Counted from the first letter of the stretch, positions 9,551-19,213 are shown. The stretch is 64,000 nucleotides of DNA from Komagataeibacter saccharivorans (GCF_003207825.1 NZ_NKTY01000017.1:1-64000); one strand, 5' to 3'. Translations and numbers: made by a program. Notes: generated by a model from the sequence alone, not told the origin.

Positions 9551-9578
9551 ACCACGCTGGCGAAATACCCAGCGTGGT
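9551..9578. terminator. Hairpin between convergent lysR-type gene and ihfB
   Basis: A perfect 10-bp inverted repeat, ACCACGCTGG at 9551-9560 and its complement at 9569-9578, with an 8-base loop. It sits between two convergent genes, where a bidirectional transcription stop is expected. Neither side has a clear T-run, so intrinsic termination is not proven; it may instead stabilise 3' ends. Confidence 0.5.
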
Positions 9579-9619
9579 GCCTGCCTGCCCCTTCCCGATC
9601 AATGCACGGAACAGATTAG

Positions 9620-9916
9620 TCAGTCAGCACTTCCGTTGGCGTGATTGACGCGCTCGCGCAGTTCCTTGCCTGCCTTGAAAAACGGCACCACCTTTTCATC
9701 CACCGACACGGTTTCCCCCGTGCGCGGGTTACGACCCGTGCGTGCATCGCGCTTCTTGATGGTGAAGGCGCCAAAACCGCGCAGTTCAACCCGATCCCCG
9801 CGCATCAGGGCATTGCTGATTTCAGCAAAGATGACCTGAACAATACGCTCCACTTCCCGCATGGGAAGATGTGGCCGGGCAGCAGCAAGTTCGGCAATCA
9901 ATTCCGATCTGGTCAT
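9620..9916 (-). CDS. ihfB: Integration host factor beta subunit
   Basis: 98 residues of the HU/IHF family. The N-terminus [17 protein letters not shown] is typical of the IHF beta chain, and the DNA-intercalating arm region ([20 protein letters not shown], then TGETVSV) is complete. With IhfA, encoded elsewhere, it forms a heterodimer that bends DNA in transcription, recombination and replication. It lies 26 bases downstream of sppA on the same strand and is probably cotranscribed with it. Confidence 0.95.
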   Translation of the reverse strand: MTRSELIAELAAARPHLPMREVERIVQVIFAEISNALMRGDRVELRGFGAFTIKKRDARTGRNPRTGETVSVDEKVVPFFKAGKELRERVNHANGSAD

Positions 9917-9942
9917 CCTGTTCCCCCTTGTTATACAAGAAA

Positions 9943-10872
9943 TTAAAGTTTCCAGATCGCAACAGCCCCGTCAAGCGTACTGCTTTCCTTAATTAAAAAT
10001 TCTGCCCCCGGCAGCGCCGACAGCGCCCCCGCGAACCAGCGCCGCCATTTTACCCGCGTGGCCGCAGGACCAATATCCGTAACCGGCGCGGTATCGGGCA
10101 GATGCGTGGTTTTCAGCAGCCATCCGCGGGCATCCGCCATCGAACCAAGCTGATCCACCAGTCCCAGCGCAAGCGCCTGCTGCCCGGTATAGGGGCGGCC
10201 ATCAGCCAGTTGCCGCACGCGATCGACTGGCATATGTCGCCCCTGCGCCACAACATCGACAAAAAATCCATAAAGATCCGTAATAACACCCTGCAACATC
10301 TCCCGCCCTTCGGGTGAGAGTGGCTGCACGACGGAAGGCTGCCCCTTCATCGGACCGGAAACAAGCTGATCGACATGCACCCCCACCCGATCCAGCAGGC
10401 GCGACACATCAGGCGATTGCAAAATGACACCGATTGATCCGGTCAGGGTCGAGCGGTTCGCAAAAATACGATTGGCAGGCACCGACACCATATAACCTGC
10501 GGACGCCGCGACACCCCCCATGGACACGACCACCGGCTTACGGCGCGCAAAAGCCGCCACGGCATCATGCAGCAGTTCCCCACCGGTTACCGCGCCACCG
10601 GGACTGTTTACTTCCAGAACCAGTCCCTTGACCGTCGCATCATCGGCAGCTTTCTGAAGCGCTTCGATATTCTCATGCTCGTCGGCGGTGATAATGCCTT
10701 CGAGCTTCAGATGAACCAGATGCGGCGCGCGACCGGTCCAGCTACTGCCAGAGGAACGCGAAAATCCGATAAGGCAGGCCAGAACGAAAAAAGCCACAGC
10801 GCCGCCCCGCCAGAACAGTAACCGGCGGCGAAGCGATGTGGCATGCATGATCATGTCGGGGTCAGTATCCAT
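9943..10872 (-). CDS. sppA: Signal peptide peptidase SppA-type serine protease
   Basis: 309 residues with one N-terminal membrane anchor (about 21-38) and a single S49 protease domain on the periplasmic side, the short bacterial SppA form. The catalytic Ser124 lies in [10 protein letters not shown] and the likely general base Lys176 in SGPMKGQ, 52 residues apart as in the Bacillus enzyme. NSPGGAV at 89-95 is the oxyanion-region motif. It degrades remnant signal peptides in the membrane. Alternative starts at Met7 or Met9 are possible. ihfB follows after 26 bases. Confidence 0.93.
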   Translation of the reverse strand: MDTDPDMIMHATSLRRRLLFWRGGAVAFFVLACLIGFSRSSGSSWTGRAPHLVHLKLEGIITADEHENIEALQKAADDATVKGLVLEVNSPGGAVTGGELLHDAVAAFARRKPVVVSMGGVAASAGYMVSVPANRIFANRSTLTGSIGVILQSPDVSRLLDRVGVHVDQLVSGPMKGQPSVVQPLSPEGREMLQGVITDLYGFFVDVVAQGRHMPVDRVRQLADGRPYTGQQALALGLVDQLGSMADARGWLLKTTHLPDTAPVTDIGPAATRVKWRRWFAGALSALPGAEFLIKESSTLDGAVAIWKL

Positions 10873-10938
10873 GACACTGACCTATCATGGATACTGCGCG
10901 CGACGAAGATGCGCAGGACACCGATGCGACAGCTACCC

Positions 10939-11397
10939 TTATTTCCGGCCGCGGCGGGCAGGTTTGGCAGCCGCGGCATCGACCGCTGCGGACGCTGCCG
11001 TTATCTTGCGGCCAAGCCCGATTTCACGCGCAAGGCTGGATCGGCGTTCCGCATAACTGGGTGCAACCATCGGGTATTCCGGCGGCAGGCCCCAGCGTTC
11101 CCGATACTGTTCGGGCGTCATGCCATAGGCACTGTGCAGGTGACGCTTGAGCATCTTGAGCTTTTTGCCGTCTTCCAGACAGATGATGTAATCCGGGAAC
11201 ACCGACCGCCTGATGGGCACGGCGGGCTGGAGCTTTTCCGGCTCCTCCACAGGCCGGCCGACAGTCGCCAGCGCCTGATAGACGTTACGGATCAGGTCCG
11301 GAAGATCAGTCGCCGCGACACTGTTATTTGAAACATGTGCCGACACGACCTGTGCCGTCAGTTCCAGACATGAAAAATCCTGCTCGGTATCAGACAT
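10939..11397 (-). CDS. MucR/Ros-family transcriptional regulator
   Basis: 152 residues. The central region PDYIICLEDGKKLKMLKRHL, then HSAYGMTPEQYRERWGLP and YPMVAPSYAERRS, is the prokaryotic zinc-finger domain of MucR/Ros proteins, with the CLEDG form of the first knuckle and paired histidines. The C-terminus is Ala/Lys/Arg-rich. In Alphaproteobacteria these proteins act as H-NS-like silencers and regulators of exopolysaccharide, cell cycle and virulence genes. In a cellulose- or exopolysaccharide-producing host a similar role is plausible but inferred. It is a single-gene unit with about 390 bases upstream. Confidence 0.93.
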   Translation of the reverse strand: MSDTEQDFSCLELTAQVVSAHVSNNSVAATDLPDLIRNVYQALATVGRPVEEPEKLQPAVPIRRSVFPDYIICLEDGKKLKMLKRHLHSAYGMTPEQYRERWGLPPEYPMVAPSYAERRSSLAREIGLGRKITAASAAVDAAAAKPARRGRK

Positions 11398-11785
11398 ACG
11401 TTATTCCGCGTTTCTCTCAGTAAATAACAGTCGCACCATATTGGCGAACCATTCGTCTAAAACGATACACCATTACTCAAACAGGCACAACGCGGGCACA
11501 TTTTCACAGTATATCCATGCACGAAAATGGGACGATTTCATTGCCCTGAAACCCTCAATATTGATGGTAATGCCATTTTGAAATGTTTGTTTTTGTAAAA
11601 AAACCGCTCATTTTCTTACAAATTCTTTTCTACCTCCGGTTGCCAATAGCCGGATATAAGGGAGCATTGGCCTGATGCTGCAATCTGGGATGGTAATTCC
11701 TCCCATTACTCATCACAAAATCGCCGGGCCTTCATCGGGGTTCACATAAACATACCTGCGACCGCCCTGCAGTCTGGTACAGATG
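11398..11785. other. 388-bp gene-free region upstream of mucR-type gene
   Basis: No gene is supported. The segment near 11570-11640 is AT-rich with T- and A-runs. This fits a regulated, possibly autorepressed promoter for the MucR-type gene, since MucR proteins prefer AT-rich DNA containing T-A steps. No clear consensus promoter or terminator could be fixed by eye. Confidence 0.45.
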
Positions 11786-12199
11786 TCAGGCGTCCACGCA
11801 TATTCGCGCAAAACAGGCCGCCGCCGCATCCTGCCCTGCATGAGAAGCGGGCATGGCCCCTGCCTGTTCACCCAGCAGGGCGCTGAGCTGATCCATGCCA
11901 AAATCCGGATCGCAGGCAGAGCAGATCAGGCGAATGCGCATTTCCTCCATACTATCCTTAATGCTGTAGATAACCTGTCGCGCTTCCTTGCGTGTTACAA
12001 CGATTTCAGCCCGGCGGAGTTCCGCAAGCTGCTGGCTGAGGGTGGGCTGACCGATGCCGGTTTCAATTTCGATCTGACCGACACTTTTCTCACCATCCAG
12101 CAGGCAGGCCAGCACCATCAGCCGCTGCGGCTGCCCTAACAGACGCAGGCGCTGCGCCAGATTCTCCGCCACGTCACGCGTTCTGGGCAGATTGATCAT
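11786..12199 (-). CDS. ArsR-family repressor, BigR/SqrR-like
   Basis: 137 residues with an ArsR-type winged helix-turn-helix (SVGQIEIETGIGQPTLSQQL, then AELRRAEIVVTRKEARQVIY). The recognition helix GQPTLSQQL and the lack of an ArsR metal box resemble BigR, SqrR and YgaV, sulfide/persulfide-sensing repressors that use two cysteines about 66 residues apart. Here Cys32 and Cys93 or Cys96 occupy similar places. It is divergent from a TauE/SafE exporter gene, the same pairing as in bigR operons. Sulfur sensing is an inference. The 40-residue C-terminal tail is Ala/Cys-rich and unusual. Confidence 0.85.
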   Translation of the reverse strand: MINLPRTRDVAENLAQRLRLLGQPQRLMVLACLLDGEKSVGQIEIETGIGQPTLSQQLAELRRAEIVVTRKEARQVIYSIKDSMEEMRIRLICSACDPDFGMDQLSALLGEQAGAMPASHAGQDAAAACFARICVDA

Positions 12200-12297
12200 A
12201 TGCTTTCCCCTCAGCCACTTTCCGCCGCGATGGTACCATATCCACCGCCCTCACAACACCATCCCCGACCATTCAGCGCCCGGAACACGCCTTGCCA

Positions 12298-12326
12298 AAA
12301 TAGATACATAATATATTAAATAGATA
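12298..12326. promoter_or_regulatory. Candidate operator between ArsR-type gene and TauE exporter
   Basis: Within the 202-base divergent gap lies a perfect 10-bp palindrome TAATATATTA (12309-12318) flanked by two direct copies of AAATAGATA (12298-12306 and 12318-12326), spaced exactly 20 bp. It is the only strongly AT-rich spot in the gap and suits a dimeric BigR-like repressor controlling both directions. Confidence 0.5.
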
Positions 12327-12401
12327 AACAATCATCATTCCCCTCATCCGCCGGGACAGAGTCACACATGACACACCCCACCTTCAAAGCCGTCTCGCCC
12401 C

Positions 12402-13190
12402 ATGCCTGATCTGTGGCAAATCCTGCCAGGCCTGTGCAGCGGCGGCATGATCGGTTTTACGCTGGGGCTGGTCGGGGGCGGCGGCTCGATCCTTGCCGTG
12501 CCGTTACTGCTTTACGTGGTGGGAATTTCCGATCCGCACCGGGCCATTGGCACCAGCGCCCTTGCCGTGACCATCAATGCGCTGTGCAGTCTGGCCAGCC
12601 ACGCACGATCAGGCTGCGTACGGTGGAAATGCGCCACCCTGTTCACCTGTTGCGGCATCGTGGGCGCACTCGTCGGGGCAAGCTGCGGCAGGATCATCAA
12701 CGGGCAGCACCTGCTTTTCCTGTTCGCGCTTATCATGCTGGTGGTGGGCGCCCTAATGCTGCGGGGAAACCACGACACCGGCCCGACACCATGCAGACCG
12801 GAACGGACATCCGCGCTTCCGGTCATCGTCTACGGGGGGCTGACCGGGTTCTGTTCAGGCTTTTTTGGCATTGGTGGCGGTTTCCTGATCGTACCTGCCC
12901 TGCTGGCTGCTACCGCCATGCCGATGATCAATGCCATCGGCACCTCTCTGGTGGCGGTGTGCGCCTTTGGCATGACCACGGCAATTACATATGCCGCCGC
13001 GGGCATGGTTGATATGCCCATGGTCGGCATTCTGGTGGCAGGCGGCATTGTCGGCAGCATGGGCGGAACCATGCTGGCGCGACATCTGGGCGACCGGCCG
13101 CAGCGGCTGCGCATGATTTTTGCCTATCTGATTTTCATTGTGGCATTCTATATGATGTCGCGCAGCGCACAGGCGATGGGCCTTGTCTGA
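12402..13190 (+). CDS. TauE/SafE-family sulfite/anion exporter
   Basis: A 262-residue inner-membrane protein of about eight membrane segments with the internal duplication typical of the family: GLVGGGGSILAVPLLLYVVG in the first half and FFGIGGGFLIVPALL in the second. Family members export sulfite, sulfoacetate or other organic anions. Together with the divergent BigR/SqrR-like repressor this suggests removal of sulfite formed from sulfide or persulfide detoxification. No sulfur dioxygenase or rhodanese gene is adjacent, unlike classical bigR operons. Confidence 0.9.
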   Translation: MPDLWQILPGLCSGGMIGFTLGLVGGGGSILAVPLLLYVVGISDPHRAIGTSALAVTINALCSLASHARSGCVRWKCATLFTCCGIVGALVGASCGRIINGQHLLFLFALIMLVVGALMLRGNHDTGPTPCRPERTSALPVIVYGGLTGFCSGFFGIGGGFLIVPALLAATAMPMINAIGTSLVAVCAFGMTTAITYAAAGMVDMPMVGILVAGGIVGSMGGTMLARHLGDRPQRLRMIFAYLIFIVAFYMMSRSAQAMGLV

Positions 13191-13237
13191 TACAGGCACG
13201 CACGCCACGCGTTCTTCACTGCCGGACCTCCTGCCCC

Positions 13238-14476
13238 ATGCCACAATCCGTCGTCACCCTGGCGCATCCGGCTGATTTCGCGCAGTGGCGCACCGCCACC
13301 CGCATGCTGATCAGCCACAATGTCCAGCCCGATGCGATAACGTGGCGCATCGCATCGGACGAAGCGGACGGTCCACCCGATTCAGCCTCGCACGCCGCAG
13401 ACGCACAAAACACCCGGACCTTCAAAATTTCCCGCGACACGCTGCGACTGGCCGCCGATGTCATCCAGTCCATGCTGCCAGACCGCTTCGCCCTGGCCTA
13501 CGCCCTGATCCACGCCCTTGCCACAGACACGACACTCAGCGCCGACGCGCTGGCCCGGATGGAGGAAGCAGCGGAAACCGTCCGGGCGGAAACCCGGCTT
13601 TTACGCCAGAACCTGTTCAGCACCATGCGCCATGAAGGCGACAGCCCGCAATGGCATGGCACGCTGGATACACAAACCCATGTTCCCGAAAGCAATGCCC
13701 GTTTCATCACCTATCAGCTATCGCTTGCGCCGTGGCGGCTTGCCCTGCCGGGGCGCGAACTGCGCTGGACGGGCAAAAACCTTATGGCGGGACCAGTGGA
13801 CAACACCGTCCCCATAACCTTTGCAAGCCTGCCGCCCCCGGCCCTGCCGCTGGTAACGGATCTGGATATTGGCCGGATAACTTCGCTACGCGCCGTGGCG
13901 CTGGCGGCAAAAACCTGCCTGATATGCCCCATGGCCCGCCACGCCACCCAGACGGTGTTCGGGGAAGGCCGGACGGATGCCCGCATGATGTTCGTGGGCG
14001 AGCAGCCGGGCGACAGGGAGGATATTGCAGGCCGTCCCTTCGTCGGTCCGGCCGGGCAACTGTTTGACCGCGCCCTGCACGAAGCCGCAATCGCGCGTGA
14101 TGACGCCTACGTGACCAATACGGTCAAGCACTTCAAATTCCGCCCCCGTGGCACCCGTCGCATCCATGAAAAGGCAGGGCGGGAAGAAATGGTGGCCTGC
14201 GCGCCATGGCTGGCGGCGGAGCGGCGGATCATCCGCCCGCACGTTCTGGTCATGCTTGGAGCCACGGCGGCATCCGCCCTGCTGGGGCGCGCCGTTACAA
14301 TTGGTCGCGAACGCTCCCGCCCCATTTCGCTGGAGGACGGAACGACCGGCATCGTAACCGTGCACCCTTCCTATCTGCTCCGCATTCCCGATGAAGCCAG
14401 CCGTGCGCGGGAATATGCGCGCTTTGTTGATGACCTGCGTCTGGCGGCCACCCATCTCCAGCCCGCAGCGTCATAA
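13238..14476 (+). CDS. DUF4130-like domain fused to UdgX-type uracil-DNA glycosylase
   Basis: 412 residues in two parts. Residues 1-205 resemble the TIGR03915/DUF4130 putative repair domain: DFAQWRTATRMLIS near the start, DRFALAYALIHAL in the middle and LSLAPWRLALPGRELRWTGK near its end. Residues 215-412 are a family 4/UdgX uracil-DNA glycosylase with iron-sulfur cysteines from Cys227 and Cys230 (CLIC), GEQPGD at 254-259, RPFVGPAGQL, and the R-loop RGTRRIH with His310. In UdgX this histidine forms a covalent bond to the abasic site after uracil removal. The usual KRRIH reads TRRIH here. The radical-SAM partner often found beside this pair is not adjacent. Confidence 0.87.
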   Translation: MPQSVVTLAHPADFAQWRTATRMLISHNVQPDAITWRIASDEADGPPDSASHAADAQNTRTFKISRDTLRLAADVIQSMLPDRFALAYALIHALATDTTLSADALARMEEAAETVRAETRLLRQNLFSTMRHEGDSPQWHGTLDTQTHVPESNARFITYQLSLAPWRLALPGRELRWTGKNLMAGPVDNTVPITFASLPPPALPLVTDLDIGRITSLRAVALAAKTCLICPMARHATQTVFGEGRTDARMMFVGEQPGDREDIAGRPFVGPAGQLFDRALHEAAIARDDAYVTNTVKHFKFRPRGTRRIHEKAGREEMVACAPWLAAERRIIRPHVLVMLGATAASALLGRAVTIGRERSRPISLEDGTTGIVTVHPSYLLRIPDEASRAREYARFVDDLRLAATHLQPAAS

Positions 14477-14584
14477 TGCCGCCACGAGGAAAGCCGATGC
14501 CAGATATGCGCTCGCGACACCATTACGTGATGCCAAGATGCGTTATGGATTGACACGCCCCCATGTCGCCGGAAGCCGTATATC

Positions 14585-16789
14585 GTGCCTGCAGACCTCA
14601 ATTTTCTGCCCCCGTTCCTGACCCGTGTTTTCAGCGGAAAATATTTCCCCACCCTCCGCGCCCCCGGCTACGCACGGATGAGTGGCCTGAAATGGCTTTA
14701 CGCCCCCACACCTGAAGCCCTTGCCTTTGCCATCCGCACCACGGTAGCGGCGCTGATGGCCCTGACCATTGCCATGTGGATGGAACTGGACGACCCGCCA
14801 TGGGCGGCCATGACCGTATGGATCGTGGCACAGGGGTCGCGCGGGGAAAGCCTGTCCAAGGCGCGGTGGCGTCTGGTCGGGACCGCCATCGGGGCCATAA
14901 GCGCGGTTGTACTGGTCTGCTCGTTTCCGCAGGCGCCATGGCTGTTCTTTCCCGCCATCAGCATCTGGATCGGCCTGTGCTGCATGTGCGCGACACTGGT
15001 GCGCAATTTCCGGTCCTACGCACTGGTGCTGTCGGGGTATACCTGCGCCATCATTGCGCTGGCCGCCACGCGCCAGCCTGACAACATCTTCATGATAACC
15101 ATGTCGCGCACGACCTATATCGTGCTGGGAATCGCGTGCGAGACACTGGTTGCGGTCCTGTTCGCCCATAACCTTGCCGGGGCCGCGCGCAAGAACATGC
15201 GCCAGAAAATCCAGATGGCGCTGAGCAGCGCGACCGATGCCGTCGCCAACCTGCTGGCGGGGGATGACGCGGCGTTCATCCGCTCGCGCGCGCTGTTCGG
15301 CACCATTCTGGCCATCAATGACCAGATCGAGTTCAGCGAAGTCGAAATGGGACCGCACGGGCACGAAGGGGACCATGCCCGCGCGGCTCTCGCATCCGTG
15401 TCGGTCCTGCTGTCGCGCGGGCTGGGCATGATGGCGCGCATCCGGGCGCTGGGCACCACCAATGAACAGTTTACCGAAAGCTCGCTGCTCACGCGCACCT
15501 TCCTGCTGGGGGTTCCGGCGCGGCTGGAAAACGACAGCGAAATTCCCCACATACTGCACGACCTGCAGGATCTGCGCGGCGTGTGCCGCCAGCGCATCAT
15601 TGATGCACTGACACACGAGATCAGCGCAGCCCAAAGCATCGAGACGACCGATGTGGATGACCTGCTGAACTGCCGCATCCTGCATAACGCACTGGACGAA
15701 CTGCTGGGCGAACTGGAACAGGCGATACGGGAGTTCGATGCCAGCCAGCACGAAATCCGCGGCGATCATTTCCATTTCCGCATCGAAGCGCATCGTGACT
15801 TCAAGGAAGCTGCCTATAACGGTGTCCGCGCCGCCGTGGCGATTGGCGTCGCCGCCCTGATATGGGAAGTCACGGCATGGCCCAATGGCGTCGGGTTCAT
15901 CACAATGGTGGCGGTGACATGCGGACTGTTCGCCACACGTGAAAACCCGGTGGTCGGCACCATGAACTTCCTGCGCGGCGCGTGCTGGGCCGTGCTGGTG
16001 TCGGGCTTTCTGGTGCTGCTGTTCCTGCCCCGCCCGGCGGAATTCGAAATGCTGGCCGCGGTCCTCGCCCTGCCCATGATTGCCGGCGGCCTGGCCGCAC
16101 GCAATCCGGCCACGGCGGGCGCTGCCGCATCCTACTGCCTGTTCCTGCCCAATCTGGTGGGGCCGGGCAATCAGACCCGACTGAACGAAATCGCCTATTT
16201 CAACGCATCCTTCGCGCTGCTGTGCAGCATCGGCTTTGCCGTGCTGATCTTCCGTGCGGTACTGCCCTTCAATAATGATGAAGAACGCTGGCGCATGCGT
16301 AACCGCACGCTGCATGACCTGCGCCATCTTGCATCGGCCCACCCCATGCCGCGCACCCAGTCGTGGATCGGGCGCAACACGGACCGTTTCTCGCGCCTGA
16401 TCCGCCATGCGGGACCGGCCCCGACCCCCACCATCGAAGCCTATCTGCAGGGCACGCTGTCGGCCATGACCATCGGGCTGAACATCATACGCCTGCGCAC
16501 CGTGCAGGAACGCGGGCAGCTTCCCCCTGCCGCCGACCGGGCCATCGAACTGTTCCTGACCCGCATGTCCCAGTTCAGCGGGCGCTACGGGCGCTTTGGC
16601 CGCACGGCGCGCGTGGCGCGCGGGGCCACACGTAGCCTGCGCCGACTGGAAGCCGGGGAAGGCAATATTACATCGCGTATCGAGATTACACGCGCCATTG
16701 CCTATCTGCTGGTCATTTCCTATGAACTGGGCGCAAACGCAGCCTTTCTGGATGCCTCCCAGCCCTATCGTGCCAATGACGCATCATAA
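14585..16789 (+). CDS. FUSC-family inner-membrane efflux protein (AaeB-like)
   Basis: 734 residues with the fusaric-acid-resistance/AaeB layout: an N-terminal block of about six membrane helices (about 45-190), a cytoplasmic helical domain (about 195-395), a second block of helices (about 400-560) and a C-terminal helical cytoplasmic domain. The motif DDPPWAAMTVWIVAQGSRGE in the first block is characteristic. Such proteins export aromatic carboxylic acids, normally with an AaeA-type membrane-fusion partner that is not seen nearby. The start is GTG at 14585; an ATG at residue 32 is the alternative. Substrate unknown. Confidence 0.88.
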   Translation: MPADLNFLPPFLTRVFSGKYFPTLRAPGYARMSGLKWLYAPTPEALAFAIRTTVAALMALTIAMWMELDDPPWAAMTVWIVAQGSRGESLSKARWRLVGTAIGAISAVVLVCSFPQAPWLFFPAISIWIGLCCMCATLVRNFRSYALVLSGYTCAIIALAATRQPDNIFMITMSRTTYIVLGIACETLVAVLFAHNLAGAARKNMRQKIQMALSSATDAVANLLAGDDAAFIRSRALFGTILAINDQIEFSEVEMGPHGHEGDHARAALASVSVLLSRGLGMMARIRALGTTNEQFTESSLLTRTFLLGVPARLENDSEIPHILHDLQDLRGVCRQRIIDALTHEISAAQSIETTDVDDLLNCRILHNALDELLGELEQAIREFDASQHEIRGDHFHFRIEAHRDFKEAAYNGVRAAVAIGVAALIWEVTAWPNGVGFITMVAVTCGLFATRENPVVGTMNFLRGACWAVLVSGFLVLLFLPRPAEFEMLAAVLALPMIAGGLAARNPATAGAAASYCLFLPNLVGPGNQTRLNEIAYFNASFALLCSIGFAVLIFRAVLPFNNDEERWRMRNRTLHDLRHLASAHPMPRTQSWIGRNTDRFSRLIRHAGPAPTPTIEAYLQGTLSAMTIGLNIIRLRTVQERGQLPPAADRAIELFLTRMSQFSGRYGRFGRTARVARGATRSLRRLEAGEGNITSRIEITRAIAYLLVISYELGANAAFLDASQPYRANDAS

Positions 16790-16829
16790 CGCCCTGTCAT
16801 GACACATATGGCGGGAGACGGAGCCAATC

Positions 16830-18164
16830 ATGACCCCTGCCCCCGCCAATGCCGCCCTGCGCGGTCATATTGTCACGTTTCGCGGCAATCCCTTCCTCAT
16901 GTCGCCCGAAGACGCCCTGCTGGACGAACCCGACGGGCTGGTTCTGGTACAGGACGGACGCATCACGCATGCTGGCGCCCATGATGAAACGATTGCCCAC
17001 CTGCCGCCGGGCATGCAGGTTACGGATTACCGGGGCTGCCTGATTTCCGCCGGTTTCGTGGATACCCATGTCCACTATCCGCAACTGCCCATGATCGCGG
17101 CCTATGGCGAACAGTTGCTGGAATGGCTTGAACGCTACACCTTCCCCACCGAACGTCACTTCTCCGATGGTGCGTATGCCGCCACGATCGCACGCAAATT
17201 CCTGCGCGGCCTGCTGACCTGCGGCACGACGACGGCTGCCGTCTACTGCACGGTTCATCCGCAATCAGTTGATGCGTTCTTTACGGAATCGACCCGTCTC
17301 GGCACGCTGATGATCGCGGGCAAGGTACTGATGGACCGCAACGCCCCTGACTACCTGCGCGACACGGCCCAGCAGGGATATGATGAATCCCTGCGCCTGA
17401 TCGAACGCTGGCACGGACGCGACCGGCAGCATTATGCCGTAACCCCCCGCTTCGCCCCCACCAGCACGCCGGAACAGCTTGAACTGGCGGGCGCCCTTCT
17501 TCAGCGCGACGATACCCTGTTCATGCAGACCCACCTTGCCGAAAACAAGGCGGAGGTGGCGTGGGTATCAGAACTGTTCCCTGACAGCCGTTCCTATCTG
17601 GATGTGTATGACCGCGCCGGTCTGGTCCGTCCGCGCAGCGTGATGGGCCACGGTATCTATGTGGATGAACACGATTTATGCCGCTGCCATGAAAGTGGCT
17701 GCGCGCTGGCGCACTGCCCCACATCCAACCTGTTTCTGGGCAGCGGCCTTTTCCGGCTGCATGATGTAACCGATCCCCGCCGCCCGGTACGCACGGGACT
17801 GGGCAGCGATGTGGGAGCTGGCACCAGCCTGTCGCACCTGCAGACCATGAACGAAGCCTACAAGGTCGCACGCCTGGGCGGAAACCGGCTGCACCCGGTA
17901 CAGGCGTTCTGGCTGGCGACGGCAGGCGGTGCGCATGCGCTGCATCTGGATGACCGCATTGGCATGGTAGCGGCGGGCATGGATGCGGATCTGTGCATTC
18001 TTGACCCGCGTGCGACGCCCATACAGACGCTGCGCGCGGAAATGTGCGACAGCACGGCAGACCTGCTGTTCACACTCATGATGCTGGGCGATGACCGCAG
18101 CATCCGCGCAACCTATGCAGGCGGACGGCTGGTTCATGACCGCGACAGCGAAACAGCGATTTAG
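16830..18164 (+). CDS. guaD: Guanine deaminase
   Basis: 444 residues. Deaminates guanine to xanthine in purine catabolism and salvage. It is an amidohydrolase-fold metal enzyme: FVDTHVHYPQ carries zinc ligands His80 and His82, MQTHLAEN the next His and catalytic Glu, GHGIYVDEHD another His, and LGSDVGAGTS the Asp. Length and the GFVDTHVHYPQL signature are specific for the bacterial GuaD rather than other deaminases. It stands 40 bases after the FUSC-type gene on the same strand and is followed by a tRNA on the opposite strand. Confidence 0.95.
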   Translation: MTPAPANAALRGHIVTFRGNPFLMSPEDALLDEPDGLVLVQDGRITHAGAHDETIAHLPPGMQVTDYRGCLISAGFVDTHVHYPQLPMIAAYGEQLLEWLERYTFPTERHFSDGAYAATIARKFLRGLLTCGTTTAAVYCTVHPQSVDAFFTESTRLGTLMIAGKVLMDRNAPDYLRDTAQQGYDESLRLIERWHGRDRQHYAVTPRFAPTSTPEQLELAGALLQRDDTLFMQTHLAENKAEVAWVSELFPDSRSYLDVYDRAGLVRPRSVMGHGIYVDEHDLCRCHESGCALAHCPTSNLFLGSGLFRLHDVTDPRRPVRTGLGSDVGAGTSLSHLQTMNEAYKVARLGGNRLHPVQAFWLATAGGAHALHLDDRIGMVAAGMDADLCILDPRATPIQTLRAEMCDSTADLLFTLMMLGDDRSIRATYAGGRLVHDRDSETAI

Positions 18165-18186
18165 GGAAACATCACACGCGATGCAG

Positions 18187-18276
<90 letters not shown>

Positions 18277-18526
18277 AACTGCACGCGGTGATGCAGCGGC
18301 TTATAGGGGGCAGATGTAACGGGCGCAAGGGGTCTTTTTTGCCCTGTTCCACGTACCATAAAAAATATTGACCTGCGCCCCGCCACCCAGTAAAAGCCCG
18401 CATTCACCCCGCGCGGACGGGGGAGCCGCTGCAATTGCGGCCAATATAAAAAAGCGACTGGGCCGTGTCGCCTGCACCCCTGAACCGGTGCCGCACACGC
18501 CAAGAGATCGGAAAGATAGATAGAGA

Positions 18527-18841
18527 ATGTTTGCAGTTATCCGTACCGGCGGGAAGCAGTACCGTGTTTCCAAGGATGCCGTCCTGAAGGTTGAAAAGCT
18601 GGAAGCCGAAGCCGGCGCCACCATCACGTTCGACCAGGTCCTGGCCGTTGGCGGCGAAGGTGGCACGACCATCGGCGCACCGACCGTGGCAGGCGCCACC
18701 GTCACCGCAACCGTGATCGCACAGGACCGTCTGGCGAAGATCATCATCTTCAAGAAGCGCCGCCGGCAGAACAGCCGCCGCAAGAATGGCCACCGCCAGC
18801 CGGTGACCGTGGTGCGCATTTCCGCGATCAACGCCGCCTGA
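18527..18841 (+). CDS. rplU: 50S ribosomal protein L21
   Basis: 104 residues, the standard length. The N-terminus [20 protein letters not shown] and the basic C-terminal [19 protein letters not shown] are typical L21 and bind 23S rRNA. It begins the rplU-rpmA operon, 65 bases before rpmA. The region from 18277 to 18526 between the divergent tRNA and this start should hold its promoter and leader. Confidence 0.98.
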   Translation: MFAVIRTGGKQYRVSKDAVLKVEKLEAEAGATITFDQVLAVGGEGGTTIGAPTVAGATVTATVIAQDRLAKIIIFKKRRRQNSRRKNGHRQPVTVVRISAINAA

Positions 18842-18906
18842 TCCCCGCCCAGTCATACAGGCCGGGCAGGTTTGATCAGAGATTTCAGTTTTAAGGAGTT
18901 CAGGCA

Positions 18907-19176
18907 ATGGCACAAAAAAAGGCAGGCGGTTCGTCCCGTAACGGACGCGATAGCGCCGGACGTCGTCTTGGCGTCAAGAAGTTTGGTGGCGAAAGCGTCA
19001 TCGCTGGCAACATCATTGTCCGCCAGCGCGGCACGAAGATGAAGCCGGGCGTGAACGTTGGCGTTGGCCGCGACCACACCCTGTTTTCGCTGGTTGACGG
19101 ACAGGTGAAGTTCGAGCGCCGTGCAGAAGGCCGCGTGCATGTTTCCGTGCAGGCCCTGCCGCTGGCAGCCGAATAA
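18907..19176 (+). CDS. rpmA: 50S ribosomal protein L27
   Basis: 89 residues, the usual size. The N-terminus [20 protein letters not shown] and the following [10 protein letters not shown] are canonical for L27, whose N-terminal tail reaches the peptidyl-transferase centre. There is no Firmicutes-style cleavable extension. It is preceded by AAGGAG and followed by a strong intrinsic terminator, so obgE downstream is transcribed separately or by readthrough. Confidence 0.98.
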   Translation: MAQKKAGGSSRNGRDSAGRRLGVKKFGGESVIAGNIIVRQRGTKMKPGVNVGVGRDHTLFSLVDGQVKFERRAEGRVHVSVQALPLAAE

Positions 19177-19213
19177 GGCACGCGCCTTATCACTACGGGT
19201 TTTCCCGAATTGA

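Noticed and set aside
14543-16408. A 621-codon minus-strand open frame opposite the FUSC-type gene
   Set aside because: It is a codon-bias shadow: Gln/His/Arg-rich, no family features, and fully overlapped by a well-supported membrane protein gene.
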